This document shows, one piece after another, positions 44,374-53,459 of a DNA stretch of 64,000 nucleotides (positions are counted from its first letter, which is position 1; each line of letters opens with the position of its first letter). The notes under the pieces are model-generated. The model was given only the letters and a program-made list of their open reading frames with translations. It was not told the origin of the DNA and did not search any database. The position numbers were made by a program, and so were the translations under genes. Origin of the DNA: JAOPZW01 sp963789015 (GTDB lineage: Bacteria; Actinomycetota; Thermoleophilia; Solirubrobacterales; Solirubrobacteraceae); contig CAWBIU010000004.1 of the NCBI GenBank assembly GCA_963789015.1, positions 372,001 to 436,000 of the forward strand, in the 5' to 3' direction.

Positions 44374-45864
44374 TCACTGTCCGATCGTGCCGAAGCGCAG
44401 GAGGTCGCCGAGCGTGAAGTGGCCGGCCTGCACGGCGCGCAGCCCTTCGGGTTTCCAGGTGGGCTGTTGTCGTAGGAAGCCCTGGGGGTCGTGGGCGAGC
44501 AGGCCGACGAGGACCTCGGCGACGATCCGGCCGCCGACGGGTCCCAGGCGCGTGCCGTTGCGCGGCGCCCGCTCGGCCTCGATGAGGACGTAGTACCAGA
44601 GCGGTGTCTCGGCCTCCAGCGCCGCCTCGTGCGAGGCGGAGAGCCCGAAGCGGTCGAGCCCGAGGTCGCCGACCGGCGTGGCGCCGATGGCCTGGGCGAC
44701 GGCCTGGCCGGAGGGCAGCTGGAGCGCCTTGCCGCGGCGCAGGTTGAGGACCGGCAGGCCGGTGTTGGCCGCGTCGATGGAGCCGGGCAGCTTGAGCAGC
44801 GGCCGGGCCAGATGGGTGTCGATCTCGCGCGAGAGCTGCGGGCGTGAGCCGTCGATCTTCGTGAACCGCTTCCAGTCGACGGTCCAGGCCACCGGGAGCG
44901 GGCGGAAGCCGTTGAGGTGTCCGAAGATGTCGGTTTCGGCGTCGGCCGCGGCCGAGAACAGCGGGACGTCGGTGACCGTCTCGTTGAGGTCGTAGGCGGC
45001 GCGGACCATGCTGTGCCCGAAGCGGTAGGCCGCGCCGGAGAACTCGACGGGGATGAAGGGGTCGTTGCGCGGGTCGAAGAACTCGAGCTGCGGATCGCCG
45101 GCGGCGGGCAGCACCTCCGTCGCGAGGTCGGCGCCGACGATGCGGGGCAGGAAGTCGCGCACGACGACCCACTGGTAGTGCCAGGTCACCACGCGGCGGG
45201 CCTCGGCGAGCAGCGCGGCGCCCTTGAGCGCGGGTTGCTCGGCGGCGACGTGCTCGACGACGTTGTTGTGGAAGCGGACGAACGCGTGGTGCAGCTGGGA
45301 GACGATGATGTTCTCGTCGTTGCGAGGGTCGCCGATGATCGCCCGGCCCTGTGCGTTGCGCAGCAGGTCGCGGCGCTCGAGCGGGTTGCCGTTCTCGTCG
45401 CTCTCGGGGTTGCGGCCCTCGAGCAGGCGCACCCCCCGGCGCGCCTTGTTCTTCCACTCGTAGAGGTACGGGCTGCCGGACGGGCCGCGCCCGTAGAGCG
45501 AGTCGAGGTCGTAGCGCGGGGAGCGGAAGTTGACGAGCGCGTCGGGGTCGTTGAACCGGCTCAGCTGGGAGAGCGGGTCGAACGTGATGTCGTGGTCGAC
45601 GAACTGGCCGAAGTAGGTGTAGGCCGCGGGGATCTGCTCGTTGTCGGCGCTGGTGCCGGCGCGGTCGGCCATCGCCTTGCCAAGCGCGATCAGCGCCTCG
45701 CGCGGCGGCCGGGCTGGCGCCAGGCGTCGGAACAACCGCCCGAACCGACCCTCGAACAGCGCCGAGCGCGGGACGGCGTCCTGCCCCGGAGGCTCGGCGG
45801 CGCCATGGTGCGTGACGCCCTCCTCGACCGCGGTGTTCTCGTCGAGCTCGTCGTCGTCAGGCAC
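44374..45864 (-). CDS. Animal-type haem peroxidase
   Basis: A 496-residue bacterial member of the peroxidase-cyclooxygenase superfamily. The distal His and Ca-binding Asp are in YFGQFVDHDITFDPLSQ; LYGRGPSGSPYLY, IGDPRNDENIIVSQLHHAFV and the proximal His region YRFGHSMVRAAYDLN are all intact. No signal peptide, so probably cytoplasmic or exported by another route. The GTG at 45864 was chosen for its GGAGG site 8-9 nt upstream and the acidic start PDDDELDENTAV. The substrate is unknown; such enzymes oxidise halides or organic compounds with peroxide. Confidence 0.9.
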   Translation of the reverse strand: MPDDDELDENTAVEEGVTHHGAAEPPGQDAVPRSALFEGRFGRLFRRLAPARPPREALIALGKAMADRAGTSADNEQIPAAYTYFGQFVDHDITFDPLSQLSRFNDPDALVNFRSPRYDLDSLYGRGPSGSPYLYEWKNKARRGVRLLEGRNPESDENGNPLERRDLLRNAQGRAIIGDPRNDENIIVSQLHHAFVRFHNNVVEHVAAEQPALKGAALLAEARRVVTWHYQWVVVRDFLPRIVGADLATEVLPAAGDPQLEFFDPRNDPFIPVEFSGAAYRFGHSMVRAAYDLNETVTDVPLFSAAADAETDIFGHLNGFRPLPVAWTVDWKRFTKIDGSRPQLSREIDTHLARPLLKLPGSIDAANTGLPVLNLRRGKALQLPSGQAVAQAIGATPVGDLGLDRFGLSASHEAALEAETPLWYYVLIEAERAPRNGTRLGPVGGRIVAEVLVGLLAHDPQGFLRQQPTWKPEGLRAVQAGHFTLGDLLRFGTIGQ

Positions 45865-46822
45865 GGTCTCTCCCTCCCCGGCGCCTGCCCCGCCGCGCGA
45901 CCGTAGCCGAACGAGATCTCCCGTGCCGGAGCCGTGTCCGATCGCCTGCCTCATGCGGTGTGGACGGGTCGCGCCGGCGGGGCGTGGCGTGATGACCGGG
46001 CCGGTCGACTCGGGCGTGGGTCGGCCGTCGTCGATGGGTTGGGACGCCCGGTCCCCGCGACGATGCCCCCCGTGTCGTGCGGAGATGGCAGCGCCTCGGC
46101 CTATGGGATCTCAGCCGAGCTGCGCTTGAGCAACCGCGCCCGAGCGACGCCGCTTCCCCGCGAAAATGCACGATCGCCCGGGGAAGCGGCGTCGAGGCGT
46201 CGGGATACGGCAGAGCGTTCGCACGCCGATGTGGGTGCTCCTCACCGGTTCGGCAGGCGATCCTCGTGCGCGGCGGACGACACCGCCGGTTGCCGTCACC
46301 GACTGTCTCCGCGCAGGGCTTTGCCGATGTCGTCGGTGTCGATGCGATTCGCAGCGGCCACGACGTCGAGGGCGCATCCTCGCGTGCGTCGCGTGGACGT
46401 GGCGGCCTTCCCGTGGCCACCAGGCTGCCCGTTCCCAAGCCCGGGAGCATCGAGGCGATGACGAAGCCGTTCGGAGGAGGGCCTTGGGCCGCGGCCCCAC
46501 CGCGACAGAGGCGCAACGACCAAGCGTTGTCACGCCACTCGTGAGGTGGCGGGTGGCCTCGGAGGCACAGTCGGTCAGGCGCGGCCGCGCCCTGCCAGCG
46601 CAGCACGGCCTCGTCAGGCTCACCCTGCGCGCGCACAGTTGACGAGGTCACGCGTCAGCAGCGGTGCCGTGAGTTCCGCTCCGTCGCGGCGATGGCCCGG
46701 AGCGGCACGGCCTGCGTGGTTCGCGCCGAGGCGGTCCACCTCATCCGTGCGAGCCGACAGAACGCGGCGCCCAATGGGCGCCGCCCCGTGTCGCTGAGCC
46801 GGTCGGGCCAATCGATGGCAAC
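45865..46822. other. Gene-poor stretch with one strong hairpin
   Basis: About 960 bases between two minus-strand genes. Open frames exist on both strands but are Arg/Pro-rich, overlap each other and show no recognisable protein. One perfect inverted repeat at 46145-46194 is the only structure seen. Confidence 0.6.
46145..46194. repeat. Perfect 16-bp inverted repeat
   Basis: CGACGCCGCTTCCCCG at 46145-46160 and its exact complement at 46179-46194, loop of 18 nt. No T-tract on either side, and more than 600 nt from the nearest upstream gene end. No second copy was noticed in the window. Confidence 0.75.
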
Positions 46823-47233
46823 TCAGCCCGAGACGACTGGCATGCGACCCTTGCGGACCGTCCTTCGCTGCCGGAGCACGGCCAGCCCTGCCAGTCCGAT
46901 CGCCACCAGGCCCGCGGCGCCGCCGGCCACGAGTGCCGCGTCCGGCCATTGTGTGCCGGAGGGGTCGGCGGAGGGGGAGGGCACCGGCGGCTGCTGCGCT
47001 GCGTCGATCGCGTCGGGCGAGCGCAGGTCCTGGCCGCGCATCGTCCCGCTCGATGCCGCGTCCCGCGCGTCGGGCGAGCGCAGGTCGTGGCCGCGCATCG
47101 TCCCGCTCGATGCCGCGTCCCGCGCGTCGGGCGAGCGCAGGTCCTGGTTGGCCATGCTCGCGCTCGGAGACAGCGCCACGACGGCGAGCGCGGCTGCCAG
47201 CGTTCCGATGATTCTGTTCGTCGTGCGGCTCAT
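46823..47233 (-). CDS. Secreted protein with 19-residue repeats and C-terminal helix
   Basis: A 136-residue exported protein. The signal peptide ends near SPSASMANQ. Two and a half repeats of about 19 residues follow, each with the core DLRSPDARDAASSGTMRG, then a Pro/Ser spacer and a transmembrane helix (ALVAGGAAGLVAIGLAGLAV) with basic end LRQRRTVRKGR. DLRSPDARD-type secreted proteins are common in actinobacteria; their role is unknown. A clear AAAGGAG lies 6 nt before the ATG. Confidence 0.8.
   Translation of the reverse strand: MSRTTNRIIGTLAAALAVVALSPSASMANQDLRSPDARDAASSGTMRGHDLRSPDARDAASSGTMRGQDLRSPDAIDAAQQPPVPSPSADPSGTQWPDAALVAGGAAGLVAIGLAGLAVLRQRRTVRKGRMPVVSG
47009..47142. repeat. 57-bp tandem coding repeat
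   Basis: Units start at 47009, 47066 and 47123 (last one partial), nearly identical at the DNA level, and encode the 19-residue repeats of the secreted protein. The high identity suggests recent duplication or gene conversion. Confidence 0.9.
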
Positions 47234-47336
47234 GTCCGCTCCTTTCGCTCGGAGCCGCCCAGCTGCGACTCGCCGACAGCATCGGCCGAGCCGGCCGCGC
47301 TGTCGTCACTCCGGCGGATGAACCGAGCGGGGAGGG

Positions 47337-47354
47337 CTCACCCGAGAGGGTGAG
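47337..47354 (-). terminator. Short hairpin after the histidine kinase gene
   Basis: CTCACCC (47337-47343) and GGGTGAG (47348-47354) around GAGA, 7 nt after the stop of the minus-strand kinase gene. No T-tract. Confidence 0.4.
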
Positions 47355-47361
47355 ACGGGTG

Positions 47362-48468
47362 TCAGCTCGCGCCGACGGTCACGCTGCGGGGCACGCGCGC
47401 GCTCAACCGCCAGCCGCCGTTCGGCGTCGGTCCGGCCTCGAGCACGCCCCCGACGGCGCCGACCCGCTCGCGCAAGCCCAGCAGGCCCGTCCCGGTCCCG
47501 GCCCCGGCCAGCGCGGTCTCCCGCGCGGCGGGCGTGTTGGTGACCTCGACCAGGAACGCGTCGCGACCGCCGCGCAGGCGGACGCGCACCGGGGCGCCCG
47601 CCGCGTAGCGGAGGGCGTTGGTCAATCCCTCCTTGACGATCCCGTAGGCCATCGTCACGAGCGGCGCCGGGAGCCCCTCGCGGTCGCCCTCCAAGCGGAG
47701 GGTGACGTCCAGCCCGCTGCGTGCAGCGCGCGTGACGAGCTCCTCGACGAGGGCGAGGTCCGGCGCCGGGCCGATCGCCTCCTCGTCGCCGAGCAGTGCC
47801 ACCAACCGCCCCATGTCCTGCTCGGCCTCACGGGCCGCCCCGGCGATCGCCTCGAAGGTCTCCGCCGTCGCCTCCGGGTCGCGCGCCGCGAGGCGTTGCC
47901 CGGCGCTGGCCTGGACGACCATCACGCTGATCGCGTGGGCGACGATGTCATGTAGCTCTGAAGCGATGCGCGCTCGTTCGAAGCGCACCGAGAGGGCGGC
48001 GTGGGCCTCGCGCTCGTCCTCCAGCTCGCGGACCCGCTCGGCGAGCTGTGTCGCGACCAGCTCGCGCTCGCGCAGCGCCCGCCCCGCCCCCCAGACCGCG
48101 CCCGGGATGAGAAGCGCCGGTACAACTGCGTCGTTCCACAGCAGCACGGCGAGCTCGAGGGCGCCCACCAATGCCGCCAGTCCGGCCAGGCCGCCCCAGC
48201 GCCCGTCCCAGCGACCGGCACAGAAGGCATGGGCCGCCACCAGCGCCCCGAGACCCAGCGCAGGCGCCCCGAATGCCGCGGCGCCGACCACCGCCAGCGC
48301 CGTCACGATCCACGCAGTGCGCGTGTACCGGCGCGCCGCTCCGAGGGCCGCGCCCGCCACGCCTCCCGCGACGAAGCTCGCGACGCCGGAGCCCTCGATC
48401 GGCGCTGTCGCCATGCCGAAGGCCGCCCCGGCGAAGGCGATCGACAGCTCCGCCCGGCGCGGGCGCAC
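47362..48468 (-). CDS. NarL-type sensor histidine kinase
   Basis: A 368-residue membrane kinase. Residues 5-140 have about five or six transmembrane helices. The HisKA_3 dimerisation helix with phospho-His reads RIASELHDIVAHAISVMVVQ. The ATPase domain has a N box variant (IVKEGLTNALRYA) and G2 region GTGLLGLRERVGAVGG. GTG start one base after the stop of the upstream kinase-like gene. It should phosphorylate a NarL-class receiver; the likely partner is the hybrid regulator at 49815, divergently encoded nearby. Confidence 0.88.
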   Translation of the reverse strand: MRPRRAELSIAFAGAAFGMATAPIEGSGVASFVAGGVAGAALGAARRYTRTAWIVTALAVVGAAAFGAPALGLGALVAAHAFCAGRWDGRWGGLAGLAALVGALELAVLLWNDAVVPALLIPGAVWGAGRALRERELVATQLAERVRELEDEREAHAALSVRFERARIASELHDIVAHAISVMVVQASAGQRLAARDPEATAETFEAIAGAAREAEQDMGRLVALLGDEEAIGPAPDLALVEELVTRAARSGLDVTLRLEGDREGLPAPLVTMAYGIVKEGLTNALRYAAGAPVRVRLRGGRDAFLVEVTNTPAARETALAGAGTGTGLLGLRERVGAVGGVLEAGPTPNGGWRLSARVPRSVTVGAS

Positions 48469-48469
48469 C

Positions 48470-49654
48470 TCAGACCACCGCGAGCACCGGCAGCGACGCG
48501 ACCGCGTCGGCGCGACCGCCGCGGACCGTCGCCTCGAGCGTGCCGTGCTGCAGCCGCGCCCGCTCGCGCGCGCGTTCGATCGCCGCCCTGGCGCGGCGGC
48601 GGGCGGGACCGGAGACGCCCAGCTCGAGTGCATCGTCTGCGAAGCGAACGCGCACGTGTACGTCGGGGGCGTCCTCGAGCGCCGCGAGCAGGTGCTCGAC
48701 GATGCGGTACGCGGACAGCTCGACCGTCGCGGGCAGGACCCGCGGGTTGCCCTCCACCGTCAACCGCGCGTCCGTGCCTTTGGCGTGCACGAGCAGCGCT
48801 TCGAGATGCGTCAGCGTCGGCTGTGGCCTCGTCGGGAGCTCGGACGAGTCGTTGCGCAGCACGCCGACGACGGCGCGCATCTCCTCGAGCGTGGCCCGGC
48901 TGGCGCGCTCGATGTCGACCAGCGTCGCCGTCGCCGTCGCGCTGTCACTGGGGCGCCGGCCTTCCTCCGCCATGTGTGCGAGCTCCCCGAGGCGGCGCTG
49001 GAGCAGCTCGTCCAGCTGCCCGGACATGCGCGCGCGGTCGGCCGCGACCTCCAGCCGGGCGCGCTCGTCGCGCGCCTCGCGCAGCTCCGCCGTGCGCTCC
49101 TCCAGCTCGTTCGCGATCTGTCCGCGCGAGCGCACGATCCGGCCGACTCCCCACATGACCACGGTCGTGGCCCCGAGGATGGCGCCGGTCACGAGGCCGA
49201 AGGTCGCGCAGACATCGAGCAGGCTCAAGGCCAGAGCGAGCGCGAGTCCGGCGACGGCCCGTCGGCCTGCAAGCTGCGCGCCGGCCGTGAAGGCGAAAAA
49301 GAAGGCCACGGGCAGGACCACGCCACAGCGAACGAGGTCCGTGCCGACCAGCACCTGGTTGACCACCAGTCCGGCGATCGCGGCCCCCGTCGCGGCGATC
49401 GGAGCGACCCTTCGCCACAGCAGCGGGACGGTCACCAGGAGGAACAGGGGGATCGCGACCTCGATCGGCACGAGGCCGCCGAAGATGAACGGGGCGTCCG
49501 CCCACGCATCCGAAGTGGGGTCGGCCCGCTCATCGGCGATCCCGCCGTACACGTTGTCGTGCATCAGCACCACGCCGAGGACGCTGAGGAGCGCCGCGAT
49601 CGTGACGTCGCGCCTGCCGATCCGCTCGCGAGCGGATGTCATGGAGCCGATCAT
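48470..49654 (-). CDS. Kinase-like membrane protein without phospho-His
   Basis: A 394-residue protein with the same plan as its downstream neighbour: about five membrane helices (residues 18-175), a coiled linker, and a HisKA_3-like helix pair. The phospho-acceptor segment is RARMSGQLDELLQRRLGELA, where the usual ELHD is QLDE, so the histidine is missing. The ATPase region (SAYRIVEHLLAALEDAPDVH) lacks the N-box Asn and the Gly-rich G2 loop. It is best read as a pseudokinase that may pair with the active kinase. A GGAGG precedes the ATG by about 10 nt. Confidence 0.75.
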   Translation of the reverse strand: MIGSMTSARERIGRRDVTIAALLSVLGVVLMHDNVYGGIADERADPTSDAWADAPFIFGGLVPIEVAIPLFLLVTVPLLWRRVAPIAATGAAIAGLVVNQVLVGTDLVRCGVVLPVAFFFAFTAGAQLAGRRAVAGLALALALSLLDVCATFGLVTGAILGATTVVMWGVGRIVRSRGQIANELEERTAELREARDERARLEVAADRARMSGQLDELLQRRLGELAHMAEEGRRPSDSATATATLVDIERASRATLEEMRAVVGVLRNDSSELPTRPQPTLTHLEALLVHAKGTDARLTVEGNPRVLPATVELSAYRIVEHLLAALEDAPDVHVRVRFADDALELGVSGPARRRARAAIERARERARLQHGTLEATVRGGRADAVASLPVLAVV

Positions 49655-49814
49655 CGCCCTGCGGCCTCCGTTCGTGAAGAAAAGATTGGATGACGCCAGG
49701 GAGCATGGGCGGCGGTCCGCCGCGTGTCCTCATCCCGGTGGGTGAGTCCTGGCAGGACGGTCTCAGCCATACGGATGACACGAGGCAGGCCAGCGGCGAA
49801 GATGCTTGCCGCAC

Positions 49815-51035
49815 GTGGAAGGGTCATTCGTCACGATCCTGTTCACCGAGCTCGTCGGCTCGGCGTCTCTGTTCGCGAGCCGGGGCGACGAGACCGCGAA
49901 CGCCATCCGGCTCGAGCACCTCGCCACGCTCCGCGCGTCGATCGCCGAGCACGGGGGCCGCGAGGTCAGGTCGACCGGCGACGGGTTGATGGTCGCCTTC
50001 CCGAGCGCAGTCGCGGCGCTCCGGTGCGCGGTCCACATGCAACGCGCGACCGCCGCCCGCGGCGAGCTCGCGCTCAGCGTAGGGCTCGACGCCGGCGAGC
50101 CACTGGCCGAGGGCGATGACCTGTACGGCACGCCGGTGATCGTGGCCAGCCGCCTGTGCGACGCGGCCGGGCCGGGTGAGATCCTCGCCACGGAGGTGGT
50201 CTGCCGGGTCGCTGGGCCGCGCCTGACCGAGCGTGTCGATCCCGTCCGCGCCACCCGGCTCCGCGGGATCGCGGAGCGCGTGGCGGCCGCCCGCGTGGGC
50301 TGGCGCGACGATGCCGCAAACGAACCGCCGCCGCTCGAGCCGCCGATGCCCGCGCGACCGATCGACGTCGTCGTGGCCGACGACCAGCGCCTCGTGCGGG
50401 CCGGCTTCCGGGTCATTCTCGAAGACGAGCCCGACATCCGGGTGGTCGGGGAGGCGCCCGACGGGCGCATCGCCGTCGACGTCGTGCGGCGGACGCGGCC
50501 GGACGTCGTGCTGATGGACATCCGGATGCCCGAGCTTGACGGCTTGCAGGCGGCCGAACTGATCCTGTCCCAGCGCGATCTCGGGACGGCCGTGCTCATG
50601 CTGACGACCTTCGACCTCGACGATTACGTCTATGAGGCCCTGAGGATCGGCGCGAGCGGGTTTCTCCTCAAGGACGCCCCGGCCGACCGCCTGCTGGACG
50701 CCGTGCGCGTCGCCGCGGCCGGCGATGCGCTGCTCGCGCCCTCGGTCACCCGCCGTCTGATCGAGCAGTTCGCGCGCTCCGCGCCTCCGGAGCCGGGCGC
50801 GATTCCCGACGCTGTGGCCGAGCTCACCACCCGCGAGCTCGAGGTGCTGCGACTCGTCGCCCGCGGCCTGTCCAACGCGGAGATCGCTGGCGAGCTCACG
50901 CTCGGCGAGAACACCATCAAGACCCACGTCGGCCACCTGCTCACAAAGCTCGGGCTCCGCGACCGCGTGCAGGCTGTCGTGCTCGCGTACGAGACGGGCC
51001 TCGTGGCACCCCAGCCCGCGCCCCGGCACTCGTGA
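49815..51035 (+). CDS. Cyclase-like/receiver/LuxR hybrid regulator
   Basis: A 406-residue three-part protein. Residues 1-140 resemble a class III nucleotide cyclase domain (VTILFTELVGSASLFASRGD, STGDGLMVAFPSAVAALRCA, ASRLCDAAGPGEILA). The first metal Asp is Glu and the VN...R region is altered, so catalysis is doubtful. Residues 180-300 are a receiver: VVADDQRLVRAGFRVIL, phospho-Asp in VVLMDIRMPELDGLQ, LMLTTFD and GFLLKDAPADR. The end is a LuxR HTH (LTTRELEVLRLVARGLSNAE, ENTIKTHVGHLLTKLGLRDR). GTG 49815 fits the cyclase fold start; TTG 49806 is an alternative. Probable output of the kinase pair encoded divergently. Confidence 0.85.
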   Translation: MEGSFVTILFTELVGSASLFASRGDETANAIRLEHLATLRASIAEHGGREVRSTGDGLMVAFPSAVAALRCAVHMQRATAARGELALSVGLDAGEPLAEGDDLYGTPVIVASRLCDAAGPGEILATEVVCRVAGPRLTERVDPVRATRLRGIAERVAAARVGWRDDAANEPPPLEPPMPARPIDVVVADDQRLVRAGFRVILEDEPDIRVVGEAPDGRIAVDVVRRTRPDVVLMDIRMPELDGLQAAELILSQRDLGTAVLMLTTFDLDDYVYEALRIGASGFLLKDAPADRLLDAVRVAAAGDALLAPSVTRRLIEQFARSAPPEPGAIPDAVAELTTRELEVLRLVARGLSNAEIAGELTLGENTIKTHVGHLLTKLGLRDRVQAVVLAYETGLVAPQPAPRHS

Positions 51036-51329
51036 GCTCGGCGTGCCCCTGCTGCGGAACGGCGGGCGGCGCGGCGAGCGAGCGGCGGGCCGGGGTGGAG
51101 GACCCAACTGCGTGACCCGGCCGGGGCAGACAGACCAAAGTCGCTCGGGCGCTTGCTGCTACTCCTCTTTGGGTCGTGTTCGACCATGCACCGGGCCTGC
51201 GGGAGCGCGGGCTCGTGGGGCGTCCGAGATTTCGCCATCCGGCGCGCCGCAAGGCGTAGCGTCGGCCTGAACCCTGCAGGCGACAGCCGCTGGGGCGGTC
51301 CCGCGCCTGCACCAGCAAAGGAGGAGGCC

Positions 51330-51794
51330 ATGCGCCTTCGAGCTCTCGTCGTCGCGGCGCTCGCCGTGCTTGCCGTGCCCACCGTCGTGCTTGCGCAGCC
51401 CGACGCCAGCGAGCGTGGCGATCGCGCCCGGGACGCCCGTATCGTGGGTACCTGGAACGTCGAGGTGACGCCCGATGGGGAATCAACATTCCCGGCCATC
51501 GTCACCTTCACCTCGGATGGCAGCGTCATCGAGACCGAGGCTGGCTCACCGACCACCGGCCAGGGGGCCTGGAGGGGCGTTGGCGACGATCGCTACGCGT
51601 TCGCCTTCACATCGTTCATCGTCTCGCCGACCGGTGAGCCGGGCGGCCACGTCGTCGTGCGCTCCGTCGTGACGCTCCACGGCGACACCGCGAACGGCCG
51701 GTTTACCTTGACTGTCTACGACGCCGCCGGCGAGGTGCTGCAGTCCGGTAGCGGCACGGCCACCGCCACGCGCTACGACGTCCCGAAGCCGTAG
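51330..51794 (+). CDS. Secreted protein with lipocalin-like beta domain
   Basis: A 154-residue exported protein. Signal peptide MRLRALVVAALAVLAVPTVV ending at LAQP. The mature part has regular beta segments (IVGTWNVEVTPDGESTFPAI, RYAFAFTSFIVSPTGEPGGH, GRFTLTVYDAAGEVLQSG) typical of small lipocalin-like or calycin folds that bind small molecules. AAAGGAGGAGG lies just before the ATG. Stands alone with its own terminator. Confidence 0.75.
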   Translation: MRLRALVVAALAVLAVPTVVLAQPDASERGDRARDARIVGTWNVEVTPDGESTFPAIVTFTSDGSVIETEAGSPTTGQGAWRGVGDDRYAFAFTSFIVSPTGEPGGHVVVRSVVTLHGDTANGRFTLTVYDAAGEVLQSGSGTATATRYDVPKP

Positions 51795-51812
51795 TCCGAA
51801 AGCCGACTGGAG

Positions 51813-51843
51813 CGCGGGCGTGCCGCCGGGGCGCACGCCCGCG
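51813..51843 (+). terminator. Hairpin after the lipocalin-like gene
   Basis: CGCGGGCGTG (51813-51822) and CACGCCCGCG (51834-51843), 10-bp perfect stem and 11-nt loop, 18 nt after the stop. No T-tract. Confidence 0.6.
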
Positions 51844-52451
51844 GCCCCGGCGGAGCAAACGCTCACAGGGCTGGGCAGCCAGTCGCCGACACGCCGAATC
51901 AGAACTGCAAGCGTGAACGCAGCTCCGGCGCGACGACGGACCGCGGAAAGGGCGCTTCACCGCCCGTGGAGCCGCTCCGCACAGCGGCGCAGCTGGCGTC
52001 CGCCACCTCGTCGCGACCGGTGGGCCGGCGGGTGTGATCGGCTGGGACTCGGCAGGCGATTTGCGCGGGGCCGGCTGGGTCGGCTGGCCACGGCCGCCAT
52101 CGCCGGTGGCGAACGGACCGGCAACGGCGGGCGCTGCAATATGTCGATAAATGCCTGGGGTCCTGTTGCCAAATCTGGGGCGCGAGCTTTCCTCGCCTAT
52201 GACCATGAGGGAAGGCCGGGCACGCGCCGACGGGCGCGACGCGCCCGGCGTCTCGCCACTCGAGCCCTTGTGTCGACGCCGCGAGTGGCCCGAGTTACTG
52301 CGTCCCGTCTGGAACTCGGCTGCGGCGGGCGGCCCCGGAGGACCGCCCGCCCCGCTGCCCCGGCGGCGGGGTAAGCAGGAGAGGTCGGGCTCCCGGGGAC
52401 GTTTCGATCGGGCAACGGGGTCATGTGGGCGAGGCGTCCGCGGATTGCTGC
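51844..52451. other. Stretch without a convincing gene
   Basis: About 600 bases. Frames on both strands are Arg/Pro-rich and unlike proteins. No strong repeat or hairpin was seen. It marks the start of a weakly coding region that runs to about 56.3 kb. Confidence 0.5.
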
Positions 52452-53192
52452 TCATCGATCCGCAGCGAGAGCGTCGTCGAGTCGTAGCCGCTCGAGCGAC
52501 GCGGAGTGACCCTTGAGATACAGCATCTCCCCGGCGTTCACGTCGACGCTGGAAACCCCGAACGGCCTACGGCCGGCGCCGTTTCTGAGCGTCCCTGCCG
52601 CGAGGGTGCGGAGGCCCTTGCGAAGCACCCAGGTGACCCCGTCACCGCCGCGCGGATCACCGTCGCTGACGGAGCCGCTGATCCTCACGCGCCCTCGAAC
52701 GGGACTCGTCCACGCGACGATCGCCGAGCGCGTCTCCGAGGGGTGAGCGAACCCTTCAGGAGGAACGCCCCGCACGCCGACAATCGGAAACGAGACGTCC
52801 GTGCTGGGACCGTCCGGGCCGATCCACACATCGAAGCCTCGCGCACCCTGCAACCCTCCCCATGGCGACCCAAGCGCCTGAACGAGGACGGGTCGCGCGC
52901 GTGTGCTGCCGACCATGTAGCCCCAGACCCCGGCGCTGCCGTAACGATCCCCACCGGGGTTGTGGAGGGACCCCTGGACACGCGCGAAGTCATCCGCGAA
53001 GTCCCAGACCCTGGCGAAAGCGAGCCCCTGGACGGGGCGTAGGAGTCGACACGAGCGTCCGCTACCTGGCGGCCACCGGCGACGGGGAGTAAAGCGCTCC
53101 CAGACTCGCCGAGGACGTCGCGAGGATGCTGGACCAGCGACATCCCTGGCATACGCACGAGACCACCGGGAAGGTCGGTGTGTCTGCGACAC
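52452..53192 (-). CDS. Probable exported carbohydrate-binding-like protein, 5' end degraded
   Basis: The last about 190 residues look like real protein: VWDFADDFARVQGSLHNPGG, GFDVWIGPDGPSTDVSFPIV, RGRVRISGSVSDGDPRGGDG and NAGEMLYLKGHSASLERLRL. The pattern resembles beta-sandwich proteins of the NPxG...SG-V-D-DPGGGDG type found in exported proteins. The first about 50 residues are Arg/Pro-rich and lack a signal peptide, so the true 5' end is probably lost or in another frame near 53050-53250. Function unknown. Confidence 0.5.
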   Translation of the reverse strand: MSQTHRPSRWSRAYARDVAGPASSRRPRRVWERFTPRRRWPPGSGRSCRLLRPVQGLAFARVWDFADDFARVQGSLHNPGGDRYGSAGVWGYMVGSTRARPVLVQALGSPWGGLQGARGFDVWIGPDGPSTDVSFPIVGVRGVPPEGFAHPSETRSAIVAWTSPVRGRVRISGSVSDGDPRGGDGVTWVLRKGLRTLAAGTLRNGAGRRPFGVSSVDVNAGEMLYLKGHSASLERLRLDDALAADR

Positions 53193-53459
53193 GCTGAACC
53201 TGCGGAACTAAGCGCAGGGTGACGAGCAGCGAACCGATCCGCGCCAAGTCCCCTTACAGACCCGACGAGTGAATAGAAGTGCGCCGAGCGGTCGTCCACG
53301 CGCCGAGCATCCCCGGCCGCAAATGGCACAACACGCGCGAAAGCGAGGCCAGCAAAGCACCCGCCGAGGTTGGCGCTCAAGAAACCCCGGTCTGGCACCG
53401 ACCACCGTGTTCGACACCCGCCGACCCTGGCCATCTCCGTCGGCGATGTGTCGTGAGCG

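Noticed and set aside
46296..46651. Minus-strand frames in the 46-kb gap as genes
   Set aside because: Short hydrophobic or acidic patches occur, but no start, ribosome site or family; overlapping frames look equally plausible.
47009..47142. Tandem repeats as a possible CRISPR array
   Set aside because: Units are contiguous 57-bp coding repeats without spacers and encode a repeated peptide.
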